A DNA stretch of 64,000 nucleotides from the NCBI GenBank assembly GCA_023426545.1, contig JAFAAN010000009.1, positions 38,135-102,134 of the forward strand, read 5' to 3'. Shown here piece by piece: positions 54,225 to 63,963 of this stretch. Numbering within the stretch: the first letter of the stretch is position 1; each line of letters starts with the position of its first letter. A program made the position numbers and the translations under genes. The notes under the pieces are model-generated. The model saw only the letters and a program-made list of their open reading frames with translations, searched no databases and was not told the origin of the DNA. Source of the stretch: Pseudomonadota bacterium. Its GTDB lineage: Bacteria > Myxococcota > Myxococcia > Myxococcales > Myxococcaceae.

Positions 54225-56405
54225 TCAGGGCGCGGGCGAGTACAACCCCGCCGCGGACAGCGAGCCGCTGGGCCCCAGACCGCCGGCCACCAGCACCCGG
54301 CCGGAGCCCACCAGCGTCACCACGCCCGCGCTGGTGAGGGCCGTGGGCAGGGTTCCAGCGCTGTGCCACTGGCCGCTGGCCGGGTCGAACACCTCGGCCG
54401 AGGCCAGCAGGCCCACGTTGCTCCCTCCATCCCCGCCCAGCACCAGCACGCGGCCGGAGGGCAACAGCGCGGACGACGGCCCATAACGCGCCTGCTGCAT
54501 GGAAGCGAGCGACGTCCACGTCCCGGTCGCCGGGTCATACATTTCGGACGTGGCGAGCGCCCCCCGCGGGCCCCAGCCCCCGGACACCACCACCTTGCCG
54601 GAGGGCAGCGCCACCGCCGTGTGCCCGTAGCGCGTCTCGGACAGCGAGCCCGTGAGCGTCCACTGCCCGGTGGACAAGTCGTAGAGCTCCGCCGTGGCCG
54701 TATTGCCCTCTGGCGTGTTCCCTCCCACCACCAGCACCTTGCCGGACGGCAGCGACGTCGCCGAGTGGTACTGGCGCCGGCGGTTCATGTCGCCCGTGGC
54801 GCTCCAGGTCCCCGTGGCCGCGTCATACAGTTCCGCCGTGGCCAGCATGCCGGAGAAGCTCGAGCTCATCCGGCCGCCGGCCACCAGCACCTTGCCATTG
54901 GGCAGGAGCGTCGCGGTGTGGCGCGCCCGTGACGCGACCAGCGCGCCCGTGGCCGTCCAGACGCCCGTGGCCGTGTCGTACAGCTCCGCCGAGGAGAGGT
55001 AGGTCGACGAGGTGCTCTGCCCCCCCGCGGCCAGCACCCTGCCATCGGGTAGCACCGTCGCGGTGTGGTAGTAGCGCGCGGCGAGCATCGCCCCCGTCGC
55101 GCGCCAGGTGCTCGTGACCTCGGAGTAGAGCTCGGCTGTCGGGAGGGCCGTGCTGCCGTTCGCGGTGCCTCCCGCCGCGAGGACCTCCCCTGCGGGCAGC
55201 ACCGTCAGCGAGTGCTGATAGCGCGCCGACAACAAGGCCCCCGTCGCGCGCCAGGGGAGCGTGGGCGGCACGTAGCGCTCGGACGAGGCGGTGCGCAGGA
55301 CGCCGTCCGGGCTGCCGCCCGCCACCAGCACCTCGCCGGTGCCCAGCAGCGCGGCGGTATGGCCCAGCCGGCTGATGCCCATGGAGATGGTGGGATACCA
55401 GTGCGCATCGACGGGGTCATACAGGGCCGCGCTCTGGAGATAGGGCTCGCTTCCATCCGTGCCGCCGGTGACGAGCACCTCGCCGGAGTGGAGCACCGTC
55501 GCGGTGTGGTGCGCGCGCTCGATGGGCATCAGGTTGCCCGCGGAGCTCCAGGTCCCCGTCTCCGCGTCGTACAGCTCCGAGCCTCGCGTCGCGGTGATGT
55601 CATCCACCATTCCTCCCGCCACCAGCACCTCGCCGCTCAGCAGCGCCGTCGCGGAGTGCCCCGCGCGCGGCGTGCTCATGGAGGCCACGGACGACCAGGT
55701 GCTCGTGGCGGGGTCGAACAGCTCCACGCTCCGGAGCACGGAGCCCCAGGCGCTGGAGCGCCCGCCCGTCACCAGCACCTTGCCGTTGGACAGCAGCGTC
55801 GCGGCGTGCCCCAGGCGGGCCGTGGCCATGCTGTGGGCGGCGCTCCAGGTGCCGGTGGCCGCGTCGTACAGACGCGCCGTCTTCAGCGCGGCGCCCGTGC
55901 CATCCTCGCCGCCCACCACCAGCACCCGGCCGTCCTGCAACAGCGTGGCGGTGTGCCCCGAGCGGAGGGAGTCCAAGCTCCCGGTGGCGGCCCAGGTGCC
56001 GGCGGCCACGTCGTACAGCTCGGCGGTGCCGGTGGTCGCGGCGGTGGCATCACCACCCACCACCAGCACCTTGCCGTTGGGCAGCAGCGTCGCGGTGTGA
56101 CGGCGGCGCATGGCGACCATCTGCCCCGCGCCGAGCCAGTGCGCGGTCGCGGCGTCGTACTGCTCGGCGCTGGAGGAGGACTGGCCACCGGCGACCAGCA
56201 CGCGGCCGTTGGGCAGCACCGTGGCCGTATGGTCCATGCGCTGGGTGGACATGTTGGGCGTGCTCAGCCAACCGCTGGACGTGAGCCCGTCCTCCTGGGT
56301 CGGCGCTTCATTCAGCGCGTCTGCAAAATCCTCGTGTGAGCATCCCGCGAACACGAGCGTCATCAAGAGCGCGGCCTTCCGGCCGAACCCGATAGGGTCA
56401 ATCAT
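54225..56405 (-). CDS. Kelch-repeat lipoprotein (14 repeats)
   Basis: A 726-residue surface lipoprotein. The leader MIDPIGFGRKAALLMTLVFA ends at Cys in FAGC, a canonical lipobox; the RBS AAAGGA lies upstream. The rest is 14 Kelch-like repeats, each about 50 residues with HTATLLPNGKVLVVGG and YDAATGTW signatures, which fold as beta-propeller blades and usually mediate binding. The number allows two seven-bladed propellers. Probably a surface adhesion or recognition protein. It precedes the secreted lipase in the same direction and is separated from it by a terminator. Confidence 0.88.
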   Translation of the reverse strand: MIDPIGFGRKAALLMTLVFAGCSHEDFADALNEAPTQEDGLTSSGWLSTPNMSTQRMDHTATVLPNGRVLVAGGQSSSSAEQYDAATAHWLGAGQMVAMRRRHTATLLPNGKVLVVGGDATAATTGTAELYDVAAGTWAATGSLDSLRSGHTATLLQDGRVLVVGGEDGTGAALKTARLYDAATGTWSAAHSMATARLGHAATLLSNGKVLVTGGRSSAWGSVLRSVELFDPATSTWSSVASMSTPRAGHSATALLSGEVLVAGGMVDDITATRGSELYDAETGTWSSAGNLMPIERAHHTATVLHSGEVLVTGGTDGSEPYLQSAALYDPVDAHWYPTISMGISRLGHTAALLGTGEVLVAGGSPDGVLRTASSERYVPPTLPWRATGALLSARYQHSLTVLPAGEVLAAGGTANGSTALPTAELYSEVTSTWRATGAMLAARYYHTATVLPDGRVLAAGGQSTSSTYLSSAELYDTATGVWTATGALVASRARHTATLLPNGKVLVAGGRMSSSFSGMLATAELYDAATGTWSATGDMNRRRQYHSATSLPSGKVLVVGGNTPEGNTATAELYDLSTGQWTLTGSLSETRYGHTAVALPSGKVVVSGGWGPRGALATSEMYDPATGTWTSLASMQQARYGPSSALLPSGRVLVLGGDGGSNVGLLASAEVFDPASGQWHSAGTLPTALTSAGVVTLVGSGRVLVAGGLGPSGSLSAAGLYSPAP

Positions 56406-56614
56406 GAGTGGGGGGTCCTTTGTTACGGGGGGATGCGCGGCAGGACCGCGCTCGGCGCCTTTACCCCAGCCCTGCACGGGCGGACCATCACACCACTCAA
56501 AAGTGAACACATGAAAGACATGGGGCCGCGTGCACCCACCGTGCGGGGTGGACTGGCCGATGCCACGGGAAACGCACAGGCCCCTCGCGGCACGAGGAGC
56601 CCGTTTCTTCCCGC

Positions 56615-57418
56615 TCAGCTACTCGCCGACGTGTACCGGCGGATGGACCGCAGCCACACCTGACGCGAGCCCCAGGCGAAGACCCCCGCCCCCACCACCG
56701 CGCCCAGCAGCGCGTGGGGCTTGAGCCGCCCCAGCATGGCCTCGGCGGGGAAGGTGGTCATCAGCGCCAGCGGAATCACATAGGTGAAGACCAGCGTGAG
56801 CACGCCGCGCCCCACGCCCTGGAACACGGCGGACGGCCAGCGCGCGAAGTCGAAGATGGACGAGAACAGGTACGTCAGGTTGTCCACCCGCACGACATAG
56901 AAGGCCGCGCTCACCGTCAGGATCCACATCGAGTAGAGCAGCAGCGTGCTCGTCCCCAGGAGCACCACGGACGCCAGCAGCCCCGGCACCGAGGGCCACT
57001 GCCCCAGCCGCGCGAAGGCGTAGACGAACAGCCCCAGCCCCGTCAGCACGTTGAAGGCCCGCCAGGGCTGGAAGCGCTGCGTGGACACCAGGAACTGCGC
57101 GTCCGCGGGCTTGAGCAACACGAAGTCCAGCGTGCCCTTGCGGATGTGCTCCACCACGCCCGTGAGGCTCGGGTTGATGGCGCCCTCCAGGATGCCCTGG
57201 AGCAGCGTGAACCAGCCCACCACCAGCAGCGCTTCGCCGAAGCTCCACCCCTCGATGTTCGGCCGCTCGCGGTAGACGACGAACAGCGGCGCCAGGGCCG
57301 TGAAGGTCCAGAACAGCGACGTCAGCCCATCCGTGAAGAAGTCCGCGCGGTACTGGAGCGACAGCAGCCCCGACGCCTTGAGTTGAATCCCCAGCAGCCG
57401 CAGATAGCGCTTGAGCAT
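56615..57418 (-). CDS. ABC-2 exporter permease, second subunit
   Basis: A 267-residue membrane permease with six predicted helices, of the ABC-2 (PF06182-type, daunorubicin-like) family. SLQYRADFFTDGLTSLFWTF opens the first helix and RKGTLDFVLLKPADAQFL is the conserved cytosolic element. It lies 3 bp after the first permease. Together they make a heterodimeric exporter with the ATPase at 58222. Confidence 0.85.
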   Translation of the reverse strand: MLKRYLRLLGIQLKASGLLSLQYRADFFTDGLTSLFWTFTALAPLFVVYRERPNIEGWSFGEALLVVGWFTLLQGILEGAINPSLTGVVEHIRKGTLDFVLLKPADAQFLVSTQRFQPWRAFNVLTGLGLFVYAFARLGQWPSVPGLLASVVLLGTSTLLLYSMWILTVSAAFYVVRVDNLTYLFSSIFDFARWPSAVFQGVGRGVLTLVFTYVIPLALMTTFPAEAMLGRLKPHALLGAVVGAGVFAWGSRQVWLRSIRRYTSASS

Positions 57419-57421
57419 CCC

Positions 57422-58225
57422 TCACCCCCCGAACGCCGCGAAGCGCCGCACGCCCTGCTTCCAGGTGAAGGCCGCCAGCGCCGCCAGCGCCGCCACCCAG
57501 GCCCACTGCGCGCCCAGCAGCCGCACCGACTCCTCCCACCCGAAGGCGCCCGTCAGCATCTCCACCGGCAGCCCGATTTGATAGCGGAAGGGCAGCCAGT
57601 CGATGACCGTGCGCAGCGTGGGCGGCAGCAGCTCCACCGGGTACATGTACCCGGAGCACACGAAGAAGAGCACCAGCCAGACCTCCAGGACCCGCTCGCT
57701 GCTCTCCAGGAAGAAGCACAGCGCGCCAATGGCCACGTTGGCCAGGAAGGCGATGGCCCAGCCCCCCAGCAGCGCGAGCACGAAGAAGCCCCACTGCCAC
57801 GCGTGCTGGGGCACCGCCCTGGCGCCCACCAGCGCCACGCTCAGCAGCACCACCGGCGCCGCGACCACCAGCCGCATCGGGAAGTTGGCGATGCTCTCCA
57901 CCGCGTAGGTCCATAGCGGGGAGATGGGGCGCAGCAGGCGCATGGACAGCACCCCCTGCTTCACCTCCCAGTTGATGAGCCACGCCGCCCACGAGGTGGC
58001 CAGCTGCCGCACCGCGAAGGTGGCCAGGAAGTAGCTGATGAAGTCCGCCTCGCCGAAGCGGCCCACCGGCGCGTCACGCGCCACCGCCATCCACAGCACC
58101 ATGTTGACCAGCGGCATGGTGGTGGACAGCACCCAGATGAGCATCTCCGCGCGGTAGGCCACCGCCTCCGCGAAGCCCACCCGCAGCAGCGTGGGGAAGG
58201 CACGCCAGACCGTCCGGGCGCTCAT
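57422..58225 (-). CDS. ABC-2 exporter permease, first subunit
   Basis: A 267-residue membrane permease homologous to its neighbour. Six helices; the signature KQGVLSMRLLRPISPLWTYA corresponds to KGTLDFVLLKP in the other subunit. The ATG overlaps the ATPase stop by 4 bp (58222-58225). Substrate unknown: related exporters move lipids, drugs or polysaccharides. Confidence 0.85.
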   Translation of the reverse strand: MSARTVWRAFPTLLRVGFAEAVAYRAEMLIWVLSTTMPLVNMVLWMAVARDAPVGRFGEADFISYFLATFAVRQLATSWAAWLINWEVKQGVLSMRLLRPISPLWTYAVESIANFPMRLVVAAPVVLLSVALVGARAVPQHAWQWGFFVLALLGGWAIAFLANVAIGALCFFLESSERVLEVWLVLFFVCSGYMYPVELLPPTLRTVIDWLPFRYQIGLPVEMLTGAFGWEESVRLLGAQWAWVAALAALAAFTWKQGVRRFAAFGG

Positions 58226-59229
58226 GCGGGCACCAGCTCCGACGCCGCCGCCCGGCGCGCCTTCGACTCCGCGAACAGCTCGCTCATCACCTCTTCCAGC
58301 GGCGCGTTCTCCACCGTGAGGTCCATCACCGGCAGCGTGGACAGCGCGCGGGTGATGGTGGCGTTGACCGCCTCCTGCCGCACCTGGAGCACCGCGCTGC
58401 CCGGCTCGTGCGTCACCACCCGGCCCAGCGGGCTCAGGCGCGACGCGTCCACCTCCTCGGACAGCCGCAGCACCACGCGCTTCTCCGGCCTCACGCGCTG
58501 CACCAGCGCGTCCAGCCCGCCGTCGTAGGACAGGAGCCCCTTGTCGATGACGATGACGCGGGGGCACAGCGCCGCCACGTCGTCCATGTAGTGGCTGGTG
58601 AGGATGAGCGTGGCGCCGTACCGCTCGTTGTACTCCTTGATGAACGTCCGCATGGTGGCCTGCATGGCCACGTCCAGGCCGATGGTCGGCTCGTCCAGGA
58701 AGAGCACCCGGGGCTGGTGGATGAGGGCCGCGGCCAGCTCGCACTTCATCCGCTCACCCAGCGACAGCTGCCGGGTGGGCTTGCCGATGAGGTCTCCAAT
58801 CTCCAGCAGGTCCACCAGGTCCGCTATCGTCTTCTTGTACTGGGCCTGGGGCACGTCGTAGATGGCGCGGTTGAGCTCGAACGTCTCCGCCGGAGGCAGG
58901 TCCCACAGGAGCTGCTGTTTCTGCCCCATGACGAGCATGATTTTCTTGAGGAAGGCCTCCTCCCGCCGCTGCGGGACGTGGCCGTCCACCGTCACCTCGC
59001 CCTCGGAGGGGTACAGCAGGCCGGAGAGAATCTTGAGCGTCGTCGTCTTCCCCGCGCCGTTGGGGCCCAGGAAGCCCACCCGCTCGCCGGGGCGGATGTC
59101 GAAGGAAATCCCATCCACCGCCTTCACCGTGGTGTAGCTACGGTGGACGAGCGAGCGGAGGGCCGCCTTCAACCCCGGCGGGCGCTTGTGGACTTTGTAG
59201 TGTTTGCGAAGGCCGCGAACGGAAATCAT
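58222..59229 (-). CDS. ABC exporter ATP-binding protein
   Basis: A 335-residue ATPase of the ABC-2 drug/lipid exporter type. Walker A GPNGAGKTT, Q-loop GQKQQLLWDLP, signature LSLGERMK and Walker B VLFLDEP followed by SHYMDDV are in order. The start is MISVRGLRKHYKV; the open frame upstream (VKPLSH) is less typical. It heads a three-gene operon with overlapping permeases. Confidence 0.9.
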   Translation of the reverse strand: MISVRGLRKHYKVHKRPPGLKAALRSLVHRSYTTVKAVDGISFDIRPGERVGFLGPNGAGKTTTLKILSGLLYPSEGEVTVDGHVPQRREEAFLKKIMLVMGQKQQLLWDLPPAETFELNRAIYDVPQAQYKKTIADLVDLLEIGDLIGKPTRQLSLGERMKCELAAALIHQPRVLFLDEPTIGLDVAMQATMRTFIKEYNERYGATLILTSHYMDDVAALCPRVIVIDKGLLSYDGGLDALVQRVRPEKRVVLRLSEEVDASRLSPLGRVVTHEPGSAVLQVRQEAVNATITRALSTLPVMDLTVENAPLEEVMSELFAESKARRAAASELVPA

Positions 59230-59354
59230 GTGCGACAAGGGTTTAACGCGGTCTCCCCCTCCCTGGCGACCTCCCCGTTGACGCCTTGGCGTGACGACAA
59301 TCGGTTGGACTCGGCCGCGGCGACACGCGGCCCCACAGTTGAAGGCAAGGCCGG

Positions 59355-60521
59355 ATGAGCAACGCATACAGCAAGGACCTGGAGCGGTGGATGCCGAGGC
59401 TCATCGCCGTCTGGCGCGCATCGCGCGGCCGGGGCGGTGGTGGTGGGCCGGAGACGCGCCTGACGCCCCAGGAGGTGAAGGAGGTGGCCGCGGGCGTCCG
59501 CCAGCTCTCCCTGGGCCTCACGCGGGAGCGGCAGCTCGCCGGCGCGCGCTACATGGACGACCCGAAGCTGCTGGGCGCCTACCTCCTGTTCTACTGGCCG
59601 GTGTCCTATGCGCAGGCCCGGCAGGTGCTCGGCGAGCTGCCGAGCCGCCCCCGGCAGGTGCTGGACCTGGGCAGCGGGCCGGGCCCGGTGGCCTTCGCCG
59701 CCATGGACGCGGGCGCGGGCGAGGTCACCGCCGCCGACCGCAGCAAGGCCGCCCTCACCCTGGCCCGCAACCTGGCCGCCGAGGCCGGCGAGGCCCTGGC
59801 CACCCGAGACTGGGACCCGACGAAGAAGGGCGCGGCGCTGCCCGAGGGCCAGTTCGACCTGATTACGATGGGCCACGTCGTCAACGAGCTGTACGGCACG
59901 GGCGACGCGGCCACGGCGCCCCGCGCGGCGCTGCTGGAGACGATTCTCGCGAAGGTGAAGCGCGGCGGCAGCCTGCTGGTGATGGAGCCCGCGCTGCGCG
60001 AGACGAGCCGCGGCCTGCTGCACGTGCGCGACGCCATGGTGGCCCGGGGCTACGCCGTCCGCGCGCCGTGCATGTACCGCGGCCCCTGCCCCGCCCTGGT
60101 GAAGGAGACGGACTGGTGCCATGCCGAGCGCGCCTGGCCCATGCCTCGCGTGGTGGAGGAGCTGGCGCGCGCGGCGAGCCTGCACAAGGAGTCGCTCAAG
60201 ATGAGCTACCTGATGCTGGCCCCCCAGGGTGAGGACTGGCCCGCGCTGCCGCCCGAACGGCTGTTCCGCATCGTCTCCGAGCCGCTGGAGGGCAAGGGCC
60301 GCCAGCGCTACATCGGCTGCGGCCCCGAGGGCCGCGTAGGCCTCGCGATGCAGGAGCGCCACCGCAACGAGCGCAACGAGCGCTTCCTCAAGCTGAACCG
60401 GGGTGACGTCATCTCCGTCACGGAGACGGAGCCCAAGGGAGACGGGCTCGCGCTCGACGAGCGCACCGAGGTGCGGATGGTCGCCCCGGCGGGCAAGGGC
60501 GTGCCCCCGCCGCGAGGCTAG
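59355..60521 (+). CDS. Rsm22/METTL17-like ribosomal small-subunit methyltransferase-fold protein
   Basis: A 388-residue protein of the Rsm22 family. The SAM-like loop is VLDLGSGPGPV, followed by VNELYG and EPALRETSRGLLHVRD. Cysteines in APC, GPCPAL, ETDWCH and YIGCGPEG correspond to the four that bind a [4Fe-4S] cluster in the mitochondrial relative METTL17. Members assist ribosomal small-subunit assembly, and catalysis is uncertain. The ATG follows AAGGCAAGG-like sequence. Its stop overlaps a minus-strand stop in CTAG (60518-60521). Confidence 0.85.
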   Translation: MSNAYSKDLERWMPRLIAVWRASRGRGGGGGPETRLTPQEVKEVAAGVRQLSLGLTRERQLAGARYMDDPKLLGAYLLFYWPVSYAQARQVLGELPSRPRQVLDLGSGPGPVAFAAMDAGAGEVTAADRSKAALTLARNLAAEAGEALATRDWDPTKKGAALPEGQFDLITMGHVVNELYGTGDAATAPRAALLETILAKVKRGGSLLVMEPALRETSRGLLHVRDAMVARGYAVRAPCMYRGPCPALVKETDWCHAERAWPMPRVVEELARAASLHKESLKMSYLMLAPQGEDWPALPPERLFRIVSEPLEGKGRQRYIGCGPEGRVGLAMQERHRNERNERFLKLNRGDVISVTETEPKGDGLALDERTEVRMVAPAGKGVPPPRG

Positions 60522-60591
60522 TGCCGGAGGTGGGCGTAGCGGCCCGTCAGGACGTCACACATGTGGCGGAAGGCCTTCACCCCGGGGTGTG
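60518..60591 (-). pseudogene. Possible 3' remnant of a minus-strand gene
   Basis: A minus-strand tail reads VKAFRHMCDVLTGRYAHLRH and a stop, with nearly all codons ending in G or C, unlike the scrambled codons just upstream (TTA, TGT, CCA). Its stop converges with Rsm22 in the same CTAG overlap seen at two intact junctions. The short frame may extend to 60721 but upstream is not convincing. The parent gene is unidentified. No other gene is seen in 60592-60802. Confidence 0.3.
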
Positions 60592-60802
60592 GGAGACAGC
60601 GTAAGTTTCCTCCTCGTCCGCGAAGGCCGCGTTGCGGCGAGGTGAACTCGCCGTCACATCGTCCGTGGGATGCCTGACAGAGCGCGCTGCGGGCAGGGGG
60701 ACGCCGCACAGTCCAGCGCATCTGCCACCCCTGGGCGACAGGCCCCAGGAGGAGGACTTGCTAGGGTCCGCCGCCCTCCTCTCCCCACGGAAGGACTGCC
60801 CC

Positions 60803-61771
60803 GTGTCCGCTCCCCACCGGCCGCTGCGTTCACTGTACCCGTCGCTGGAGCCCTACCGCGCCGGGCGCCTGCCCGTCTCCGGCGGCCACGAGCTGTACTT
60901 CGAGGAGAGCGGCAACCCCCGGGGCAGGCCGGTGCTCTTCGTCCACGGGGGCCCCGGCGGCGGGACGGACCCGCGGCAGCGCCGCTTCTTCGACCCGGCG
61001 GCGTACCGCATCATCCTCTTCGACCAGCGCGGCTGCGGGCGCAGCACGCCCCACGCGAGCCTGGAGGGGAACACCACGTGGCATCTGGTGGCCGACATGG
61101 AGCGGCTGCGCGAGCACCTGGGCATCCAGCGATGGCAGCTCTTCGGCGGCTCATGGGGCAGCACGCTCTCCCTGGCATATGCCCAGACACATCCGGAGCG
61201 CGTCACGGAGCTCGTGCTGCGAGGCATCTTCCTGCTGCGCCAGCAGGAGATTGACTGGTTCTACCAGCGCGGCGCCAGCGCCCTCTTCCCGGACGCGTGG
61301 GAGTACTACCTGGAGCCGATTCCGCCCGAGGAGCGGGGTGACTTGCTGGCCGCCTACCATCGGCGGCTGATGGGGCCGGACGAGAAGGCGCAGCAGGAGG
61401 CCGCGCGCGCCTGGAGCGTCTGGGAGGGCCGCACGAGCTGCCTCTACCCCAGCCCGGAGCTGGTGGCGCGCAACAGCGAGGACGCCTTCGCGCTCGCCTT
61501 CGCCCGCATCGAGTGCCACTACTTCGTCAACCGCGGTTTCCTGCGCAGCGACACGCAGCTGCTCGACGACGTGCATCGCATCCGCCACATCCCCGCCGTC
61601 ATCGTCCAGGGGCGCTATGACGTGGTGTGTCCACCCGAGAGCGCGTGGGCCCTGCACAAGGCGTGGCCGGAGGCGGAGCTCGTCATGGTGCCCGACACCG
61701 GGCACTCCGCCAACGAGCCGGCCAACACCTCCGCGCTCGTGGCGGCCACGGACCGCTTCCGGGGCCACTGA
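60803..61771 (+). CDS. pip: Proline iminopeptidase
   Basis: A 322-residue alpha/beta-hydrolase peptidase that removes N-terminal proline. The S33 signatures HGGPGGGTDP, DQRGCGRSTPH and the nucleophile elbow GGSWGSTLSL are present, with the Asp of GRYDVVCPP and the His of DTGHSANEP. A GTG start follows GGAAGGA 7 bp upstream. Length is typical of the family. Confidence 0.92.
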   Translation: MSAPHRPLRSLYPSLEPYRAGRLPVSGGHELYFEESGNPRGRPVLFVHGGPGGGTDPRQRRFFDPAAYRIILFDQRGCGRSTPHASLEGNTTWHLVADMERLREHLGIQRWQLFGGSWGSTLSLAYAQTHPERVTELVLRGIFLLRQQEIDWFYQRGASALFPDAWEYYLEPIPPEERGDLLAAYHRRLMGPDEKAQQEAARAWSVWEGRTSCLYPSPELVARNSEDAFALAFARIECHYFVNRGFLRSDTQLLDDVHRIRHIPAVIVQGRYDVVCPPESAWALHKAWPEAELVMVPDTGHSANEPANTSALVAATDRFRGH

Positions 61772-61783
61772 GCGCCGGCCGCT

Positions 61784-62255
61784 TCAGGCGGACACCGCCG
61801 CGTCGCGCCGCGCCTCGTCGCGGTGAAAGGAGAGGATGACCCACAGGCCCACCAGCGCGGCCACCGTCACGGAGACTTCGGCCGCCACCGCCCCCGCCGG
61901 CGTTCCCCACGCCGAAGCCCACCGCGTCGCGCCAGCGGCGGAAGTCCTTCAGCGGCTTGCGGAAGACCCACAGCCGCTCCGTCTCCTCGAAGAGGCCCGC
62001 GGTGAGGCTCAGCACGGCAATCCAGACGCCCAGCACCACCGGGGACGTCTTCAGCGCGTCCCGCATGAAGTACTGCGCCACCTGCACCAGGGGCACCCGG
62101 GTGAGCAACTGCGACAACGCGAACGCCGCCGCGCCCCAGCCCACCACCTTCCACGCCACGCCCAGCCGGCGCCGTGCCCACAGCAGCACGCCCACCGGCA
62201 TCAGCACGTCGAAGGCGATGGCCACCGCATAGCTGGCGACCAGTCTCGTATCCAC
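61784..62255 (-). pseudogene. Decayed YhfC-type intramembrane glutamic protease
   Basis: A minus-strand frame starting at the GTG at 62255 reads VASYAVAIAFDVLMPVGVLL and then SLTAGLFEETERLWVFRKPL with DFRRWRDAVGFGVG, the first half of YhfC-family proteins. The next expected GHGGxE segment is missing: after a G-rich stretch near 61890-61910 the frame turns to low-complexity, while another frame reads AAEVSVTVAALVGLWVILSF and then HRDEARRDAAVSA with a stop at 61784, the normal C-terminal helix. So a central block of about 100 residues has been deleted with a frame change. Confidence 0.7.
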
Positions 62256-62398
62256 AGCGTCCACGGGCCCCTCGCCGGGGGAAAGCGCCAGCCTCCAGAC
62301 GCTACCCATTTTGATTTTGACCCGAAAGACACGTGGCGTCGCTCTCTGCGGGGTGGTGCCTCCGGGCCCGCCATTCCCCTCGCCGAAAGGCAGACGTC

Positions 62399-63940
62399 AT
62401 GCCGCTTCCAGGACCGCCGCACCGGGCCGGCCTCAACGCCCTGGTGCTCCTCACCACCCTCCTCAGCCTCCTGCTCCCCGCGCATGTCCTGGCGGCGGAC
62501 CGGGGCGCGTGGGCCCCCAACACCTCCTACACCGTGGGCGACATCGTCTCCCATGGAGGCAAGGGCTACGACTGCCGCCAGTCGCATCAGTCGCTCATCG
62601 GCTGGGAGCCGCCCAACACGCCGGGGCTCTGGCTGGAGCGCACGGGGACCCCACCACCCGACACCCAGGCGCCCTCCGCTCCGCCCTCACTCACGTCCAC
62701 CGCGAAGACACATGAGAGCGTGTCGCTGTCCTGGGGCGCCGCCACGGACAACGTGGGCGTCACCGGCTACGAGGTCTTCGTCAACGGGGGAACATCCGCG
62801 TCCGCGTCGACGTCGGGCGCCACCCAGGTCACGGTGACGGGCCTCGCGAAGAACACCACGTACACCTTCACCGTGAAGGCGCGGGACGCCGCGGGCAACC
62901 GCTCGGCGGCGAGCAACACCGTCTCCGCGACGACCGATGGGACGCCGCCCGCGGGGAACAAGGTCATCGTGGGCTACTGGCACAACTTCGACAACGGCTC
63001 GACGAACATCCGGCTCCGGGACATCTCCGCGAAGTTCAACGTCATCCAGGTCGCCTTCGCCGAGCCCGTGGGCGGTCCGGGCTCCGGCCGCATGGCCTTC
63101 ACGCCGTACAACGCCAGCGTGGCGGAGTTCCAGGCGGACATCGCCCAGCTCCAGAGCCAGGGCCGCAAGGTGCTCATCTCCATCGGCGGCGCGAACGGCA
63201 CCGTCCACCTGGATAACGCCACCGCGCGGCAGGACTTCGTCACCAGCATGCAGGCCCTCATCGACACCTACGGTTTCGACGGGCTGGACCTGGACCTGGA
63301 GGGCAGCTCGCTGGCGCTCAACGGCGGCGACACCGATTTCCGCAATCCCACGACGCCGCGAATCGTCAACGTCATCCAGGCCACGCGCCAGCTCCTCAAC
63401 CAGAACGGCCCGGACTTCCTCCTCACCATGGCGCCCGAGACGGCCTACGTGCAGGGCGGCATGGCCGCGTACGGAGGCCCCTGGGGAGCGTACCTGCCGG
63501 TCATCCACGCGCTGCGAGACAGGCTGACGTACCTGCACGTGCAGCACTACAACACCGGCACCGTCATGGCGCTCGACGGCCGGGCCTATGCGCAGAGCAC
63601 GCCGGACTTCCACGTGGCCATGGCGGAGATGATGCTCCAGGGCTTCCCCGTCGGCGGCAACCCCCAGGCGATGTTCCCAGGGCTGCGGCCGGACCAGGTG
63701 CTCATGGGACTGCCCTCGTCACCGCAGGCCGCGGGTGGCGGCTACACGACGCCCGCCAACGTCCACAAGGCGCTCGACTACCTGCTCAAGGGCCGGTCCT
63801 TCGGCGGGACATACGTGCTGCGCAATCCCGCCGGATACCCCGGCTTCAAGGGCCTGATGACCTGGTCCATCAACTGGGACGCGTTCACGAACTTCGAGTT
63901 CTCCAACAGCCATCGCGCGTACCTGGACGCCTCTCCCTAG
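62399..63940 (+). CDS. Secreted GH18 chitinase with CBM5/12 and FnIII domains
   Basis: A 513-residue exported chitinase. Signal peptide to about residue 36 (LSLLLPAHVLAA), then a chitin-binding CBM5/12 module (WAPNTSYTVGDIVSHGGK, then WEPPNTPGLW), a fibronectin type III domain (about 85-180), and a GH18 barrel. The catalytic motif FDGLDLDLEG places the acid at E301 (DxxDxDxE). It binds and cleaves chitin from fungi or arthropod debris. The ATG is preceded by AAAGG. Complete within the window, 60 bases from its end. Confidence 0.93.
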   Translation: MPLPGPPHRAGLNALVLLTTLLSLLLPAHVLAADRGAWAPNTSYTVGDIVSHGGKGYDCRQSHQSLIGWEPPNTPGLWLERTGTPPPDTQAPSAPPSLTSTAKTHESVSLSWGAATDNVGVTGYEVFVNGGTSASASTSGATQVTVTGLAKNTTYTFTVKARDAAGNRSAASNTVSATTDGTPPAGNKVIVGYWHNFDNGSTNIRLRDISAKFNVIQVAFAEPVGGPGSGRMAFTPYNASVAEFQADIAQLQSQGRKVLISIGGANGTVHLDNATARQDFVTSMQALIDTYGFDGLDLDLEGSSLALNGGDTDFRNPTTPRIVNVIQATRQLLNQNGPDFLLTMAPETAYVQGGMAAYGGPWGAYLPVIHALRDRLTYLHVQHYNTGTVMALDGRAYAQSTPDFHVAMAEMMLQGFPVGGNPQAMFPGLRPDQVLMGLPSSPQAAGGGYTTPANVHKALDYLLKGRSFGGTYVLRNPAGYPGFKGLMTWSINWDAFTNFEFSNSHRAYLDASP

Positions 63941-63945
63941 GCGAG

Positions 63946-63963
63946 CGCCCAGGCGCCTGGGCG
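63946..63963 (+). terminator. Palindrome after the chitinase gene
   Basis: CGCCCAGGCGCCTGGGCG is an 18-base perfect palindrome 6 bp past the chitinase stop, capable of a short hairpin. It lies close to suspect sequence at the window end, so its right flank is unreliable. Confidence 0.35.
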
